DNA from: Aquitalea magnusonii | GTDB taxonomy: Bacteria; Pseudomonadota; Gammaproteobacteria; Burkholderiales; Chromobacteriaceae | Length of the DNA stretch: 64,000 bases | NCBI RefSeq assembly: GCF_003202035.1 | Contig: NZ_QJKC01000011.1 | Span: 1 to 64,000 of the forward strand | Direction: 5' to 3' | In this document: positions 18,346 through 27,691 of the stretch, in pieces | Layout of the letters: each line of letters opens with the position of its first letter | Position numbering within the stretch: the first letter of the stretch is position 1 | Translations under genes and position numbers: made by a program | The notes under the pieces: model-generated | Told to the model about the DNA's origin: nothing | What the model saw: the letters and a program-made list of their open reading frames with translations, nothing else | Databases searched by the model: none

Positions 18346-18630
18346 ATGCGAGCCAATATGGGGTTTCTGTATCGCCATCTGCTGCTCACCTTTGTCCTGC
18401 TGGGCCTGAGTTTTTTAATGTTTGGCGCAGCCACCGTCAATCTGGCCATCTTGCTGAACCTGAACATCCATTTGTGGCTGGATGTAGGCTGGCAGGCTGC
18501 CATGGATGGGGCCCTGAGCCAGTTATTGCAACTGCTGGGGCTGGGGTATGCCGCCATGCTGATGTATATCGTGTTCAAATGCTGTGAGCGGGTGCTGGTG
18601 GAGAGCCTCACCCGGCGGCATGACAATTAG
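18346..18630 (+). CDS. small membrane protein of unknown function
   Basis: This 94-residue protein is not recognised. It has two or three hydrophobic helices: LLLTFVLLGLSFLMFGAATV near the N-terminus, a moderately hydrophobic middle (LAILLNLNIHLWLDVGW), and LLGLGYAAMLMYIVFKCC before a charged tail (ESLTRRHDN). It is predicted to sit in the inner membrane. A strong purine-rich ribosome site (GGGGAGGGGGAG) precedes the ATG at 18346. It lies between the flavin-binding protein and leuB on the same strand and is likely co-transcribed. Confidence 0.65.
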   Translation: MRANMGFLYRHLLLTFVLLGLSFLMFGAATVNLAILLNLNIHLWLDVGWQAAMDGALSQLLQLLGLGYAAMLMYIVFKCCERVLVESLTRRHDN

Positions 18631-18700
18631 ACGGAGTGGGCAGTGCCGGGCCGCCCCCGGACTTGTCCGTCAATAATCCAGGGATAAAGAAGGAATCATC

Positions 18701-19765
18701 ATGAAAATCGCCGTATTGCCGGGTGACGGCATTGGTCCGGAAATCATTGCCCAGGCACGCCGCGTGCTGGACGTGCTGCGTCAGGATGGCCTGCCCATCG
18801 AGCTGGAAGAAGCCCCGCTGGGCGGTGCCGGCTACGATGCCTATGGCGTGCCGTATCCGGAATTCACCCAGAATCTGTGCCGCGCAGCCGACGCCGTATT
18901 GCTGGGCGCCGTGGGCGGCCCGCAATATGACAAGCTGGATCGCCCGCTGCGCCCGGAGCGCGGCCTGCTGGCCATCCGCAAGGACCTGAACCTGTTTGCC
19001 AACCTGCGCCCGGCCATCCTGTATCCGGAGCTGGCCAATGCCTCAACGTTGAAGCCGGAAGTGGTGTCGGGCCTGGACATCATGATCGTGCGCGAACTCA
19101 CCGGTGACATCTACTTCGGCCAGCCGCGCGGCATTGCCGTCAATGAACTGGGCGAGCGCGAAGCCTACAACACCATGCGCTACAGCGAGAGCGAAATCCG
19201 CCGCATCGCCCATGTGGCCTTTGGCATCGCCATGAAGCGCAACAAGAAGCTGTGTTCGGTAGACAAGGCCAATGTGCTGGAAACCACCGAGTTCTGGAAA
19301 GAAATCATGATCGACGTGGCGCGCGACTACCCGCAGGTGGAGCTGAGCCATATGTATGTGGACAATGCCGCCATGCAGCTGGTGCGCAATCCCAAGCAAT
19401 TCGACGTGATGGTGACCGGCAATATCTTTGGCGACATCCTGTCCGACGAAGCTTCCATGCTCACCGGCTCCATCGGCATGCTGCCATCGGCCTCGCTCGA
19501 CCAGAACAACAAGGGCCTGTACGAGCCTTCGCATGGTTCCGCCCCGGACATCGCCGGCAAGAACCTGGCCAATCCGCTGGCCACCATCCTGTCGGCCGCC
19601 ATGATGCTGCGCTACACCTTTGCCCAGGAAGAAGCCGCCCAGCGGGTGGAAAATGCCGTCAAGACCGTACTGGCCCAGGGCTACCGTACCGGTGACATCT
19701 TCGAGGCCGGCTGCGAGAAAGTCAGCTGCTCCGGCATGGGCGATGCTGTGGTGGCGGCGCTGTAA
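18701..19765 (+). CDS. leuB: 3-isopropylmalate dehydrogenase
   Basis: LeuB oxidises and decarboxylates 3-isopropylmalate to 4-methyl-2-oxopentanoate with NAD, the last pathway step before transamination. The 354-residue length is typical. Visible motifs are the N-terminal [21 protein letters not shown], the substrate Arg and Lys regions, the metal-binding aspartates in [13 protein letters not shown], and the NAD-binding [18 protein letters not shown] lies upstream of the ATG at 18701. A 142-bp gap with a hairpin separates it from asd. Confidence 0.97.
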   Translation: MKIAVLPGDGIGPEIIAQARRVLDVLRQDGLPIELEEAPLGGAGYDAYGVPYPEFTQNLCRAADAVLLGAVGGPQYDKLDRPLRPERGLLAIRKDLNLFANLRPAILYPELANASTLKPEVVSGLDIMIVRELTGDIYFGQPRGIAVNELGEREAYNTMRYSESEIRRIAHVAFGIAMKRNKKLCSVDKANVLETTEFWKEIMIDVARDYPQVELSHMYVDNAAMQLVRNPKQFDVMVTGNIFGDILSDEASMLTGSIGMLPSASLDQNNKGLYEPSHGSAPDIAGKNLANPLATILSAAMMLRYTFAQEEAAQRVENAVKTVLAQGYRTGDIFEAGCEKVSCSGMGDAVVAAL

Positions 19766-19841
19766 AAAAAACTTCACCCGGATAGGGTTGACCCCATTGC
19801 CTCCTGCGCTATCGCGCTGCACAATGGAGTAATAAAAATAC

Positions 19842-19873
19842 TTGGCCCGCTAACGCTTGCGTTGACGGGCCAA
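19842..19873. other. hairpin between leuB and asd
   Basis: TTGGCCCG (19842-19849) pairs with CGGGCCAA (19866-19873); inside it AACG pairs with CGTT around the loop CTTG, leaving a 2x2 internal loop. There is no T-run after it, so it is not a standard intrinsic terminator. It may stabilise or partly terminate the leu message. Confidence 0.4.
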
Positions 19874-19907
19874 TCGCAACTTTAGAGACAGATCCCAGGA
19901 GAAACCC

Positions 19908-21014
19908 GTGAAAGTAGGCTTTGTAGGCTGGCGTGGCATGGTTGGTTCCGTGCTGATGCAACGTATGCGTGAAGAGAACGATTTCGCTGTCATCAACGAA
20001 CCGGTGTTCTTCACCACTTCCAATGTCGGCGGCAAGGGCCCGGACATCGGCCGTGACGTACCGGCATTGAAAGACGCCAAGAACATCGACGAACTGAAGG
20101 CCATGGATGCCATCGTCACCTGTCAGGGCGGCGACTACACCAGCGACATCTATCCGAAACTGCGTGCTGCCGGCTGGAATGGCTACTGGATCGACGCCGC
20201 TTCCACCCTGCGCATGGCTGACGATGCCGTCATCGTGCTGGACCCGGTCAACCGCAACGTGATTGACAGCGCACTGGCCAAGGGCGTGAAAGATTATATC
20301 GGCGGCAACTGTACCAACTCCATCATGCTGATGGGTATGGGCGGTCTGTTCCGCGAAGGTCTGGTGGAATGGGTTTCCTCCATGACCTACCAGGCTGCTT
20401 CCGGCGGTGGTGCCAACCACATGCGCGAGCTGATCAAGGGCATGGGCGTGGTACACGCTGCCGTGGCCGACGAGCTGGCCACCCCGTCTTCCGCCATTCT
20501 GGAAATCGACCGCAAGGTGGCTGCCGCCATCCGCGAAGACGTGCCGACCGAATTCTTTGGCGCACCGCTGGCTGGTGGTCTGATCCCGTGGATCGACAAG
20601 CAGCTGGATAACGGCCAGTCCAAGGAAGAATGGAAGGGCCAGGCCGAGGTCAACAAGATCCTGGGTACCGACGCCACCATTCCGGTGGACGGCCTGTGCG
20701 TGCGCATCGGCGCCATGCGTTGCCATAGCCTGGCACTGACCGTGAAGCTGAAAAAAGACCTGCCGCTGGCAGAAATCGAAGCCATCATCAAGTCCGGCAA
20801 CGACTGGGTGAAGTGGGTGCCGAACGACCGCGAAATCAGCGTCAAGGAACTGACCCCGGCCGCCATCACCGGTGGGCTGGAAGTCGGTGTCGGTCGCGTG
20901 CGCAAGCTGAACATGGGTGGCGAATACCTGTCGGCCTTCGTCATCGGTGACCAGCTGCTGTGGGGTGCGGCCGAACCGCTGCGCCGCATGCTGCGCATCC
21001 TGATCGAGCGCTGA
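19908..21014 (+). CDS. asd: aspartate-semialdehyde dehydrogenase
   Basis: Asd reduces aspartyl phosphate to aspartate semialdehyde, the branch point to lysine/diaminopimelate, threonine and methionine. The 368-residue protein has the NADP motif [18 protein letters not shown] at its N-terminus, the catalytic Cys in [12 protein letters not shown], and the catalytic His region with [10 protein letters not shown]. The start is GTG at 19908 behind CCCAGGAG. Length fits the gammaproteobacterial-type enzyme. A second ASADH-family gene follows. Confidence 0.96.
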   Translation: MKVGFVGWRGMVGSVLMQRMREENDFAVINEPVFFTTSNVGGKGPDIGRDVPALKDAKNIDELKAMDAIVTCQGGDYTSDIYPKLRAAGWNGYWIDAASTLRMADDAVIVLDPVNRNVIDSALAKGVKDYIGGNCTNSIMLMGMGGLFREGLVEWVSSMTYQAASGGGANHMRELIKGMGVVHAAVADELATPSSAILEIDRKVAAAIREDVPTEFFGAPLAGGLIPWIDKQLDNGQSKEEWKGQAEVNKILGTDATIPVDGLCVRIGAMRCHSLALTVKLKKDLPLAEIEAIIKSGNDWVKWVPNDREISVKELTPAAITGGLEVGVGRVRKLNMGGEYLSAFVIGDQLLWGAAEPLRRMLRILIER

Positions 21015-21073
21015 TTCAGCTTGAAATAGACTTAAGGCTTTAACTGGACTGTCGCCGGAATCGACTACACTGC

Positions 21074-21103
21074 AAAGGGCGCCTTAACGCGCCCTTTGCT
21101 TTT
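21074..21103 (+). terminator. probable terminator after asd
   Basis: AAAGGGCGC (21074-21082), a six-base loop and GCGCCCTTT (21089-21097) form a 9-bp stem, followed by GCTTTT. It lies 60 bp past the asd stop. Confidence 0.65.
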
Positions 21104-21150
21104 GGCTGAGGTACAATCAGCCTTTTCCAAGAATGTAAGGATTTATTCGG

Positions 21151-22152
21151 ATGATGCAGCTTGCTGTGGTAGGTGCCGCTGGCCTGGTCGGCCAATCTGT
21201 TCTCGAACTGCTGGCCCAGCGCCAGTTCCCGGCGGAGCGGGTATTTGCCGTGGATGGCCCGGAGCATGAAGCGTCTACCGTCAGCTATGGCAATCTGGAA
21301 CTGGATATCCGTCAGCTGGATGAATTCGGTTTCGAGAATGTGGCGCTGGCCATCTTTGTCGCCGGCAGCGATGTGGCGCGCGAATATGTTCCGCAAGCCC
21401 GCGCCGCCGGTGTGACCGTGATTGACTTCAGCGATGCCTACCGGCTGGATGCGGAAGTGCCGCTGGTGGTGCCGTCTGTCAATGGCGACCAGCTGCAAGA
21501 TCTGGAAGCCGGTGCGCTGGTGGCTGCGCCCAACTGCACCGTCACGCCGCTGGCCATGGCGCTGCGTCCCTTGCTGCCCTTGCAGCCCAAGCGTCTGACC
21601 GTGGCAACGTACCAGTCGGTTTCCGGCGCGGGTCAAAAGGCGCTGGAAGAACTGGCCGAGCAAACCACCGCCTTGTTCTCGCAACGCGAATCGGAAAATG
21701 TCGTATTTGAAAAACGTATCGCCTTTAATGTGCTGCCGCAGATTGGTGCACTGGATGAAGACGGTATGGCCGAAGAAGAGCGTTCGATCGTGCTGGAATT
21801 GCGTCGCCTGTTGCAACAGCCGCAATTGCCGATTGAGGCCAGCGCAGTGCGTGTGCCGGTTTTCTTCGGACACGCCTGGGCGGTCAGCCTGGAAGTCGCT
21901 GCCGATATTGATCTGGTGCAAGTCAGAAACCGTCTGGTGGCGGCAGGATTGCAATGCGTCACCGCCGAGCAGCACGGCGGTTATATTACGCCAATGGAAG
22001 CAACCGGTAATGACGGCATATGGATCAGCCGCCTGCGCAAAACCGCAAATACCATTCAGTTCTGGCTGGCGGCAGATAATGTCCGTGTCGGTGCCGCATT
22101 GAATTGCGTGCTGGTTGCCGAGGCCATGTATAAAGCAGGCGTGTTTGAATAA
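21151..22152 (+). CDS. aspartate-semialdehyde dehydrogenase-family protein (Usg-like)
   Basis: This 333-residue protein belongs to the semialdehyde dehydrogenase family and is closest in layout to Usg. It has an N-terminal Rossmann motif (VVGAAGLVGQSVLELLA), LVVPSVNGDQLQ, and SVSGAGQKALEELAEQT. Unlike E. coli Usg, which has lost the catalytic cysteine, it keeps a Cys in AAPNCTVTPLAM, so activity is possible. In Pseudomonas-type genomes a usg-like gene also lies between asd and fimV. True function is unknown; redundancy with the upstream asd cannot be excluded. Confidence 0.8.
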   Translation: MMQLAVVGAAGLVGQSVLELLAQRQFPAERVFAVDGPEHEASTVSYGNLELDIRQLDEFGFENVALAIFVAGSDVAREYVPQARAAGVTVIDFSDAYRLDAEVPLVVPSVNGDQLQDLEAGALVAAPNCTVTPLAMALRPLLPLQPKRLTVATYQSVSGAGQKALEELAEQTTALFSQRESENVVFEKRIAFNVLPQIGALDEDGMAEEERSIVLELRRLLQQPQLPIEASAVRVPVFFGHAWAVSLEVAADIDLVQVRNRLVAAGLQCVTAEQHGGYITPMEATGNDGIWISRLRKTANTIQFWLAADNVRVGAALNCVLVAEAMYKAGVFE

Positions 22153-22162
22153 GAATAAATGT

Positions 22163-22190
22163 AAAGCCCCGGTTCATCCGGGGTTTTGTT
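22163..22190 (+). terminator. Rho-independent terminator before fimV
   Basis: CCCCGG (22167-22172) and CCGGGG (22178-22183) form a stem with flanking A and T runs (TTTTGTTGTT after it), just past the Usg-like stop. Confidence 0.85.
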
Positions 22191-22310
22191 GTTATGTAAT
22201 CTAGCTAAAAGCTTGGCTAGGGCCTAAGATGGCACTAGTTGCCAGCTCTTTGCCTGCGAGGGCAAACCGAGCGAATAAGATCAAGATAAATAAGTGCCGG
22301 AAGGTAGACT

Positions 22311-24656
22311 GTGAATAATCAGGCAAAATTCAAGCTGAGCGTGCTGGCGGTAGCGGTGGTTTGCTCGGCAAATGTATGGGCCGGACTTGGCAGGATCAAT
22401 GTGCGATCCTTCCTGGGGGAAACCTTTCACGCGGACATCGAGCTGACCGGGGTGCGCTCGAACGAACTGGAAGGCGCCCGCGTCGGCCTGGCCAGTCCCG
22501 ATACCTTCCGTGACCTGAATGTCGATTATGCCAGCACCATGTCGGCACTGCGCTTTCAGCTGGCGCCCTCGGCACATGGTGCCATTGTTCGCGTCAGCTC
22601 TGCCGTACCCATCAATGATCCCTATTTGCGCTTTGTGGTAGAGGCCAAAACCAGCTCCGGCCGCTCGGTGCGCGAATATACCGTGCTGCTCGATCCGGCC
22701 AGCTATAATGCGCCGCCATCCAAATCCATCGTGCAGGATGTACCGCAATATGCCGATGAAAACCTGTCCAGCCGTTACCAGGGCAAGACGGGCAAGGCCA
22801 GCCGCAATGCCGGCCGTGGCGTACTGCAGACCCGTGCCGGCTCTACCCTGCGCGGCATGGCCGCCAAGGCCGTCCCGCCGGGTGCCACGCTGGAGCAGAC
22901 CATGGCCGCACTGGTACAGGCCAATCCGCATGCTTTCAGCGATGGCAATCCCAATACCCTGAAGTCGGGCGTAACCCTGAAAATTCCGCCCGCCGCCAAG
23001 ATCAAGTCGCTATCTGCAGCACGGGTCAATGCCATCCTGCATCCCGACGGCGCAGCGGCAGAGGCCAAGTCGCCAGCGCACGGCCAGGGTGAGGATGTGC
23101 TCAAGGTGCTGCCGCCGGATGCCCCGGCCAGCCAGTCCAGCGCCAAGCTTTCCGTACTGGAACAACAGGTTTCCGCGCGTGAACAATCCCTGAAGGACGC
23201 CGAGGCCCGCATCTCGGCCCTCGAGCAGCAGCTCAAGGCCATGCAAAGCGGCAAGCCGCAGGCCTCCCAGCCGCAGGCCGAACCCCTTGCTGCCGCTTCG
23301 AGTCCGGCCACCGCTGCACCGCCGCAGCCGGCCAGCATGCCGCTTGCCGAAGCGGCCCCTGCAGCAAAACCTGCCGTGGTACACAAGCCGCTGGCACCTC
23401 CGCCTCCACCGCCCCCGCCAGAGCCTTCACTGCTGGACCGGCTCATCGACAATCTGCCGCTGGTTGGTGGCGGCGTGGCCGGTGTCGGCCTGCTGGGGCT
23501 GCTCGGCGCATTGATTGCCCGCCGCCGCAAGGCGGGCACCGCCACTTCGCTACAGCTGTCCACCCAGACCAATAACGCCGTGCTGGGCCGGAACGCAGTC
23601 GGCAGTGGCCCGCACACCGTCAGTGGCGGTCATTCCTTCATGACCAATTTCACCCAGGCATCGGGTGATATCGATGCTGCCGAAGTCGATCCGGTGGCCG
23701 AGGCCGAGGTATACATGGCCTACGGGCGCGACGCACAGGCCGAAGAAATCCTCAAGGATGCCCTGGCCAAGGATCCGTCACGGCAGGAAGTGCGCCAGAA
23801 ATTGCTTGAACTGTATGCGGCACGCCCGGATGCGGCCAATTTCGAAAAGCTGGCACGCGAGTTCCATGCCACGACTGATGGGAAGGGCCAGGCCTGGGCC
23901 AGAGTGGCCGCCATGGGCCTGGGCATTGACCCGACCAATGCGCTGTACCAGCTGCCGGAAGACGCCGCCCCTGTGGAAAGTCCTGCCGCCGTTGACGACG
24001 GCATCATCGATCTGGATCGTGAGTTGTTTGGCGATCTGCAGGCAGAGCCAGCCCAGGCGCCCGCTACGCTTGAGCCGGAACCGGCGGCAGATCCCTTGCG
24101 CGCAGCCTTGTTCGAAGAAGAAGCCCCCGCAGCCGAGCCGGCCCTGGCCGAAGCCAATATGCTGGATTTTGATCTGGATGCCGAACTGGCTGCCGCGCCG
24201 CTGGCCGAGCCGGTTGCCACGCCAAGCCCGGCCGAACCGGCCGCGGCGGAGAGCAATTTGCTGGATTTCGATTTCAACCTGGATGGTCTGGCGGCTGAAA
24301 TGGCTGCCGACAATCATGGCCAGCCGGAAACCGGCACCCTCGAGCTGCCGGCCTCTGCGGCCAGCACGGATGGTTTTGAATCGCTGTATGAAGACATGGT
24401 GGCGGCCACACCGGCCGCTGCACCGGCAGCCAGTGCTGCCGCCGTGGCCGCGCCTGCAGCCGAACCCGCTCCGGTAGTGGCCGAAGGCATGACCCTGCTG
24501 GATGATCCTTTGTCCACCAAGCTTGATCTGGCCAAGGTCTATCTGGACATGGGCGACCGTGATGGTGCCCGGGAAGTGTTGCAGGATCTGGTTGGAGAAG
24601 CACACGGAAGTTTGAAAGAGGAAGCCCAGGCTTTGCTTACCAAAATCAGCAGCTGA
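22311..24656 (+). CDS. fimV: FimV-type inner membrane protein
   Basis: FimV proteins bind peptidoglycan, act at the cell pole and support type IV pili, secretion and twitching. The 781-residue protein has a signal-like N-terminus ending VVCSANVWAGLG, the conserved FimV N-terminal domain (about 25-140: GLGRINVRSFLGETFHADIEL), a weak LysM-like region (about 185-235), a proline/alanine-rich segment with a coiled coil, a transmembrane helix near residue 385 (GGGVAGVGLLGLLGALIARR), an acidic TPR-like cytoplasmic part and the C-terminal FimV box (TKLDLAKVYLDMGDRDGA). The start is GTG at 22311 behind GGAAGG. A second FimV-type gene follows. Confidence 0.92.
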   Translation: MNNQAKFKLSVLAVAVVCSANVWAGLGRINVRSFLGETFHADIELTGVRSNELEGARVGLASPDTFRDLNVDYASTMSALRFQLAPSAHGAIVRVSSAVPINDPYLRFVVEAKTSSGRSVREYTVLLDPASYNAPPSKSIVQDVPQYADENLSSRYQGKTGKASRNAGRGVLQTRAGSTLRGMAAKAVPPGATLEQTMAALVQANPHAFSDGNPNTLKSGVTLKIPPAAKIKSLSAARVNAILHPDGAAAEAKSPAHGQGEDVLKVLPPDAPASQSSAKLSVLEQQVSAREQSLKDAEARISALEQQLKAMQSGKPQASQPQAEPLAAASSPATAAPPQPASMPLAEAAPAAKPAVVHKPLAPPPPPPPPEPSLLDRLIDNLPLVGGGVAGVGLLGLLGALIARRRKAGTATSLQLSTQTNNAVLGRNAVGSGPHTVSGGHSFMTNFTQASGDIDAAEVDPVAEAEVYMAYGRDAQAEEILKDALAKDPSRQEVRQKLLELYAARPDAANFEKLAREFHATTDGKGQAWARVAAMGLGIDPTNALYQLPEDAAPVESPAAVDDGIIDLDRELFGDLQAEPAQAPATLEPEPAADPLRAALFEEEAPAAEPALAEANMLDFDLDAELAAAPLAEPVATPSPAEPAAAESNLLDFDFNLDGLAAEMAADNHGQPETGTLELPASAASTDGFESLYEDMVAATPAAAPAASAAAVAAPAAEPAPVVAEGMTLLDDPLSTKLDLAKVYLDMGDRDGAREVLQDLVGEAHGSLKEEAQALLTKISS

Positions 24657-24805
24657 TGCCGAGCTTGTCGATCAGGTCCAGTTTTGTGGTGCCAGCCGCG
24701 CTGTTTTGCAATATTGTCGGTTTTACTATTGAATGGCACACGTTTTAGCCGGGTAGTTCATTAGCAATAAAACCTGCCTTAGCAGGAATCGGGGAAGTCC
24801 AGATC

Positions 24806-27466
24806 ATGGCTTCAAAACATAGCATGACCTTGCTCGCCATCTTGTTGGCCGGCATGGGCTCTGCAGGATCGGCCTTCGCCGGCCTGGGGCCGATTCATGT
24901 CCTGTCTTCGGAAGGTCAGCCTTTTGAAGCGGAAATTCCCGTGGTGGACGAAGAGCCGCAAGGGAATGTGCTGGTCAGCCTGGCTGATCGCAACAAATAT
25001 CCGCTGGTGTCGACATATAGCCAGTCGGCGCCGGTGCTGAAGTTTTCCGCCATCCGCAAGCCGGATGGCGGTATCCAGAAGATCCTGGTCAAGGGGCCCA
25101 GCCATTTCGATGAGCCCTTGCTGCGTTTCGCGGTGGAAATGAGCTGGCCAGCCGGCCGCCTGGTGCGGGAGTTCGAGGTCGATTACCTGCGGGATGGCCC
25201 GCCGCGCAAGGACAAACAGCCGGTTCATGACGACACGGTCAAGAAAAACGTCGTCTCGCCAGACCAGATGCCCCGTCTGAGCAGCCTGGGCCTGGGTGAA
25301 CTCAAGGTTAAATCCAAACTGGGCGAGCCACTGGTGGCCGAGCTGGAATTGTTCGGTACGGCAGTCAAGCAGACAGACAATGTCAGGGTGGCGCTGTCTG
25401 CAGATAGCCTGCAGGGTGCGCCCAGCGGCGAGCAGTTGCAGCTGATTGCCTCCATCTCGCACCAGATCAGCAAGTCGCCAGCCGGCAAATCCATGCTGTT
25501 GCTGCGCAGCAGCCAGCCGATGAACGACCCGGTGCTGGCTTTCCGCCTGGAAGTCGGTGCCGGCAATGTCCATGCGCAGAAACATTACAATCTGTTGCTG
25601 GATCCCAATGGCTACACCGTTGAAGAGCGTGCCGTCGACTCTGTTGGCGTGCGCAAGAGCGTGCATGGCGCAGACAAGGTGCAACCGCTGAAGGTGTACC
25701 GGGTTCTGCATGGCGATACCTTGTCGCTGATTGCCGCCAGGGTAAAGGGTGCCGGCAGTCAGGCCGATGTCGCCAGACGCTTGTATCGGAGTAATCCGGA
25801 TGCGTTCATCGCGGGGGATGTCAATCGCCTGCGCGCGGGGGCGGCCCTGAAATATCCGGCCGACTGGCGTCTGGCTGCGGATAATGCCCAGAGCAGTGTC
25901 GCGCAGCCTGCTGCAGCCCCGGAACCGCCGGCGCCGGCAGTCAAGGCCCCGGCCAAACCGGATGCCGTCGCCACCCTCAAACCCATGAGCAAGCCGGTGG
26001 CCGAAGCAGCGCATGCAGCGGCCAAGCCGGCAGCCTCGGCACCCCAGGTGACTGCGGTCAAGGCCGTGGCCGCCGGTGGGGCTGAAGCCGCGCAGGAAGA
26101 TCGCCTGAAGACCATTCTGCAAAAACAGGATCAGGCCTTGCTGCAGGCCCAGCAAAAGGCGCTGGAGCTGGAGCAGAAAATCCGCAATCTGCAAATTGCC
26201 AAAGCCGCAGCAGCCAGCACGGCTGCTGGCGAAACCCACGCTGCGGCCAGCCAGCCCGCGGTGGCTGCTGTTGCCAGTCAGCCAGCCGTCGCCGTAGTGG
26301 CCGTCGCCAGCCAGCCGGTCGCTGCCGTGGCATCGGCACCGGCAGCGCAGCCGGTGAAACCGGCCGAGCCGGCTCATCCGCCGGTCAAGGCAGCGCCGCC
26401 CAAGCCCGCAGTCGAGGCTGCGCCAGCGCCATCCATGGTGGATGATGTGCTGGACAGCCTGCGCAATAGCGGTGCGCTGATGTATGGCGGTGCCGCCGCC
26501 GCTGTCGGCCTGGGTGCGCTGCTGGTGGCACAGCGCCTGCGCCAGCGCAAGGCCGCCGAATCGGCGGGCAAGCCTGCGAGCAAGGCGGCTGCGGATAATG
26601 CCTCCATGCTGACCATGGGGCCGTTGACCACGCTGATGAGTGGCATCAAGCGCGGGGAAGGGATTGATCTGGCTTCGGTCGACCTGATTGCCGAGGCGGA
26701 GGTTTACCTTGCCTACGGTCGCATCGACCAGGCGCTGGAAATCCTGCGCGAAGGTCTGGTGCGCGAACCGATGCGCCAGGATCTGCGCTACAAGCTGCTG
26801 GAAGTATTGGCCATGCAGCCGGACAAGGACGGCTTCATCGCCGAAGCGACCACGGCGCGGGGTATTTTCGGCAAGGACAGCACCCTGTGGATGCGGGTGT
26901 GCGAACTGGGCCGCACGCTGGCACCGGAGCATCCGCTGTTTGATGCCAAGCCGGTCCCGGCCGCCTCGCCGCTCGACCTGGAGCCGGTGCGCGTCAATTC
27001 CACGGCCGCGGCCCCGGCCGCGATGGCCGAGGCGCTGCCGCAGCATGTGCCACCGCTGGATCTGGCTGCCGAGCTGGGGGCGCTTGAGCCCGAGCCGGAA
27101 ACGCCATTGGCCATGGATTTCCTCGACAAACCATCCGCCGGGCCCGCGCCGCTGCCGCCGGCTGCCGAGCCCAATCCGGCCTTGAGCGGCCTGGATGCCT
27201 TTGCCTCGCTGGGTGAGCAGGAGCTGGAAAACGCGGTAAAGCAGGCGCCCGAGCCCATGTTGAGCATGGACTTCCTGTCTGACCTGCCGGAATCGGTCAA
27301 GGTGGATCCACCGCCGCCGCCGCCGGCATCGCCAGCGCCGGCCGCAGCCCAAGGCAAGGCGCAGTCCGAGGCCAATGACAAGATGGAACTGGCCAAGCTT
27401 TACCTGGAAATGGGTGACAAGGAAACGGCAGCAGCCTTGATGAAGGAAGCCGGCCAAACCGTGTAG
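24806..27466 (+). CDS. second FimV-type protein with duplicated N-terminal domain
   Basis: This 886-residue protein is a tandem paralogue of FimV. After a signal peptide it has two copies of the FimV N-terminal domain: GLGPIHVLSSEGQPFEAEIP (about 27-135) and GLGELKVKSKLGEPLVAELE (about 158-272, ending LLLDPNGY). A LysM domain follows (KVYRVLHGDTLSLIAARV, about 293-350), then an Ala/Pro/Val-rich linker with a coiled coil, a transmembrane helix near 555 (LMYGGAAAAVGLGALLVAQ), a TPR-like acidic part (AEAEVYLAYGRIDQALEIL) and a FimV C-terminal box (KMELAKLYLEMGDKETAAAL) cut short compared with the first copy. It lies 149 bp after fimV and ends before a very long hairpin. Confidence 0.85.
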   Translation: MASKHSMTLLAILLAGMGSAGSAFAGLGPIHVLSSEGQPFEAEIPVVDEEPQGNVLVSLADRNKYPLVSTYSQSAPVLKFSAIRKPDGGIQKILVKGPSHFDEPLLRFAVEMSWPAGRLVREFEVDYLRDGPPRKDKQPVHDDTVKKNVVSPDQMPRLSSLGLGELKVKSKLGEPLVAELELFGTAVKQTDNVRVALSADSLQGAPSGEQLQLIASISHQISKSPAGKSMLLLRSSQPMNDPVLAFRLEVGAGNVHAQKHYNLLLDPNGYTVEERAVDSVGVRKSVHGADKVQPLKVYRVLHGDTLSLIAARVKGAGSQADVARRLYRSNPDAFIAGDVNRLRAGAALKYPADWRLAADNAQSSVAQPAAAPEPPAPAVKAPAKPDAVATLKPMSKPVAEAAHAAAKPAASAPQVTAVKAVAAGGAEAAQEDRLKTILQKQDQALLQAQQKALELEQKIRNLQIAKAAAASTAAGETHAAASQPAVAAVASQPAVAVVAVASQPVAAVASAPAAQPVKPAEPAHPPVKAAPPKPAVEAAPAPSMVDDVLDSLRNSGALMYGGAAAAVGLGALLVAQRLRQRKAAESAGKPASKAAADNASMLTMGPLTTLMSGIKRGEGIDLASVDLIAEAEVYLAYGRIDQALEILREGLVREPMRQDLRYKLLEVLAMQPDKDGFIAEATTARGIFGKDSTLWMRVCELGRTLAPEHPLFDAKPVPAASPLDLEPVRVNSTAAAPAAMAEALPQHVPPLDLAAELGALEPEPETPLAMDFLDKPSAGPAPLPPAAEPNPALSGLDAFASLGEQELENAVKQAPEPMLSMDFLSDLPESVKVDPPPPPPASPAPAAAQGKAQSEANDKMELAKLYLEMGDKETAAALMKEAGQTV

Positions 27467-27478
27467 TGCGGACGGCCA

Positions 27479-27524
27479 GGCCATGCAAAACGGGGGAGCC
27501 AATGCTCCCCCGTTTTGCATGGCC
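27479..27524. terminator. very long perfect hairpin, bidirectional terminator
   Basis: A 21-bp perfect inverted repeat with a 4-base loop (CAAT at 27500-27503) spans 27479-27524. Its core is AAAACGGGGGAGC and GCTCCCCCGTTTT, so each arm carries a T-run on one strand. It separates the second fimV gene from truA. Confidence 0.85.
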
Positions 27525-27691
27525 CACTGCCACGGGGATTATTTTGTGCTGCTGTCGCCGCGTGGCGGCAGGCTTATCATGCAAGACGGCATGGCGTAAA
27601 CCCCGCCGGATAGGGTAGAGTTGTTGTTTTAGCGTCCGTTGTTGTCGGCCAAGGCTGCGGCAGCGGAGGATGTTGCAAGCAAGGTGTGGGC

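Noticed and set aside
24812-27520. 902-codon minus-strand open frame opposite the second FimV gene
   Set aside because: It is antisense to a well-supported gene and its composition is a mirror of the Ala/Pro-rich FimV linker.
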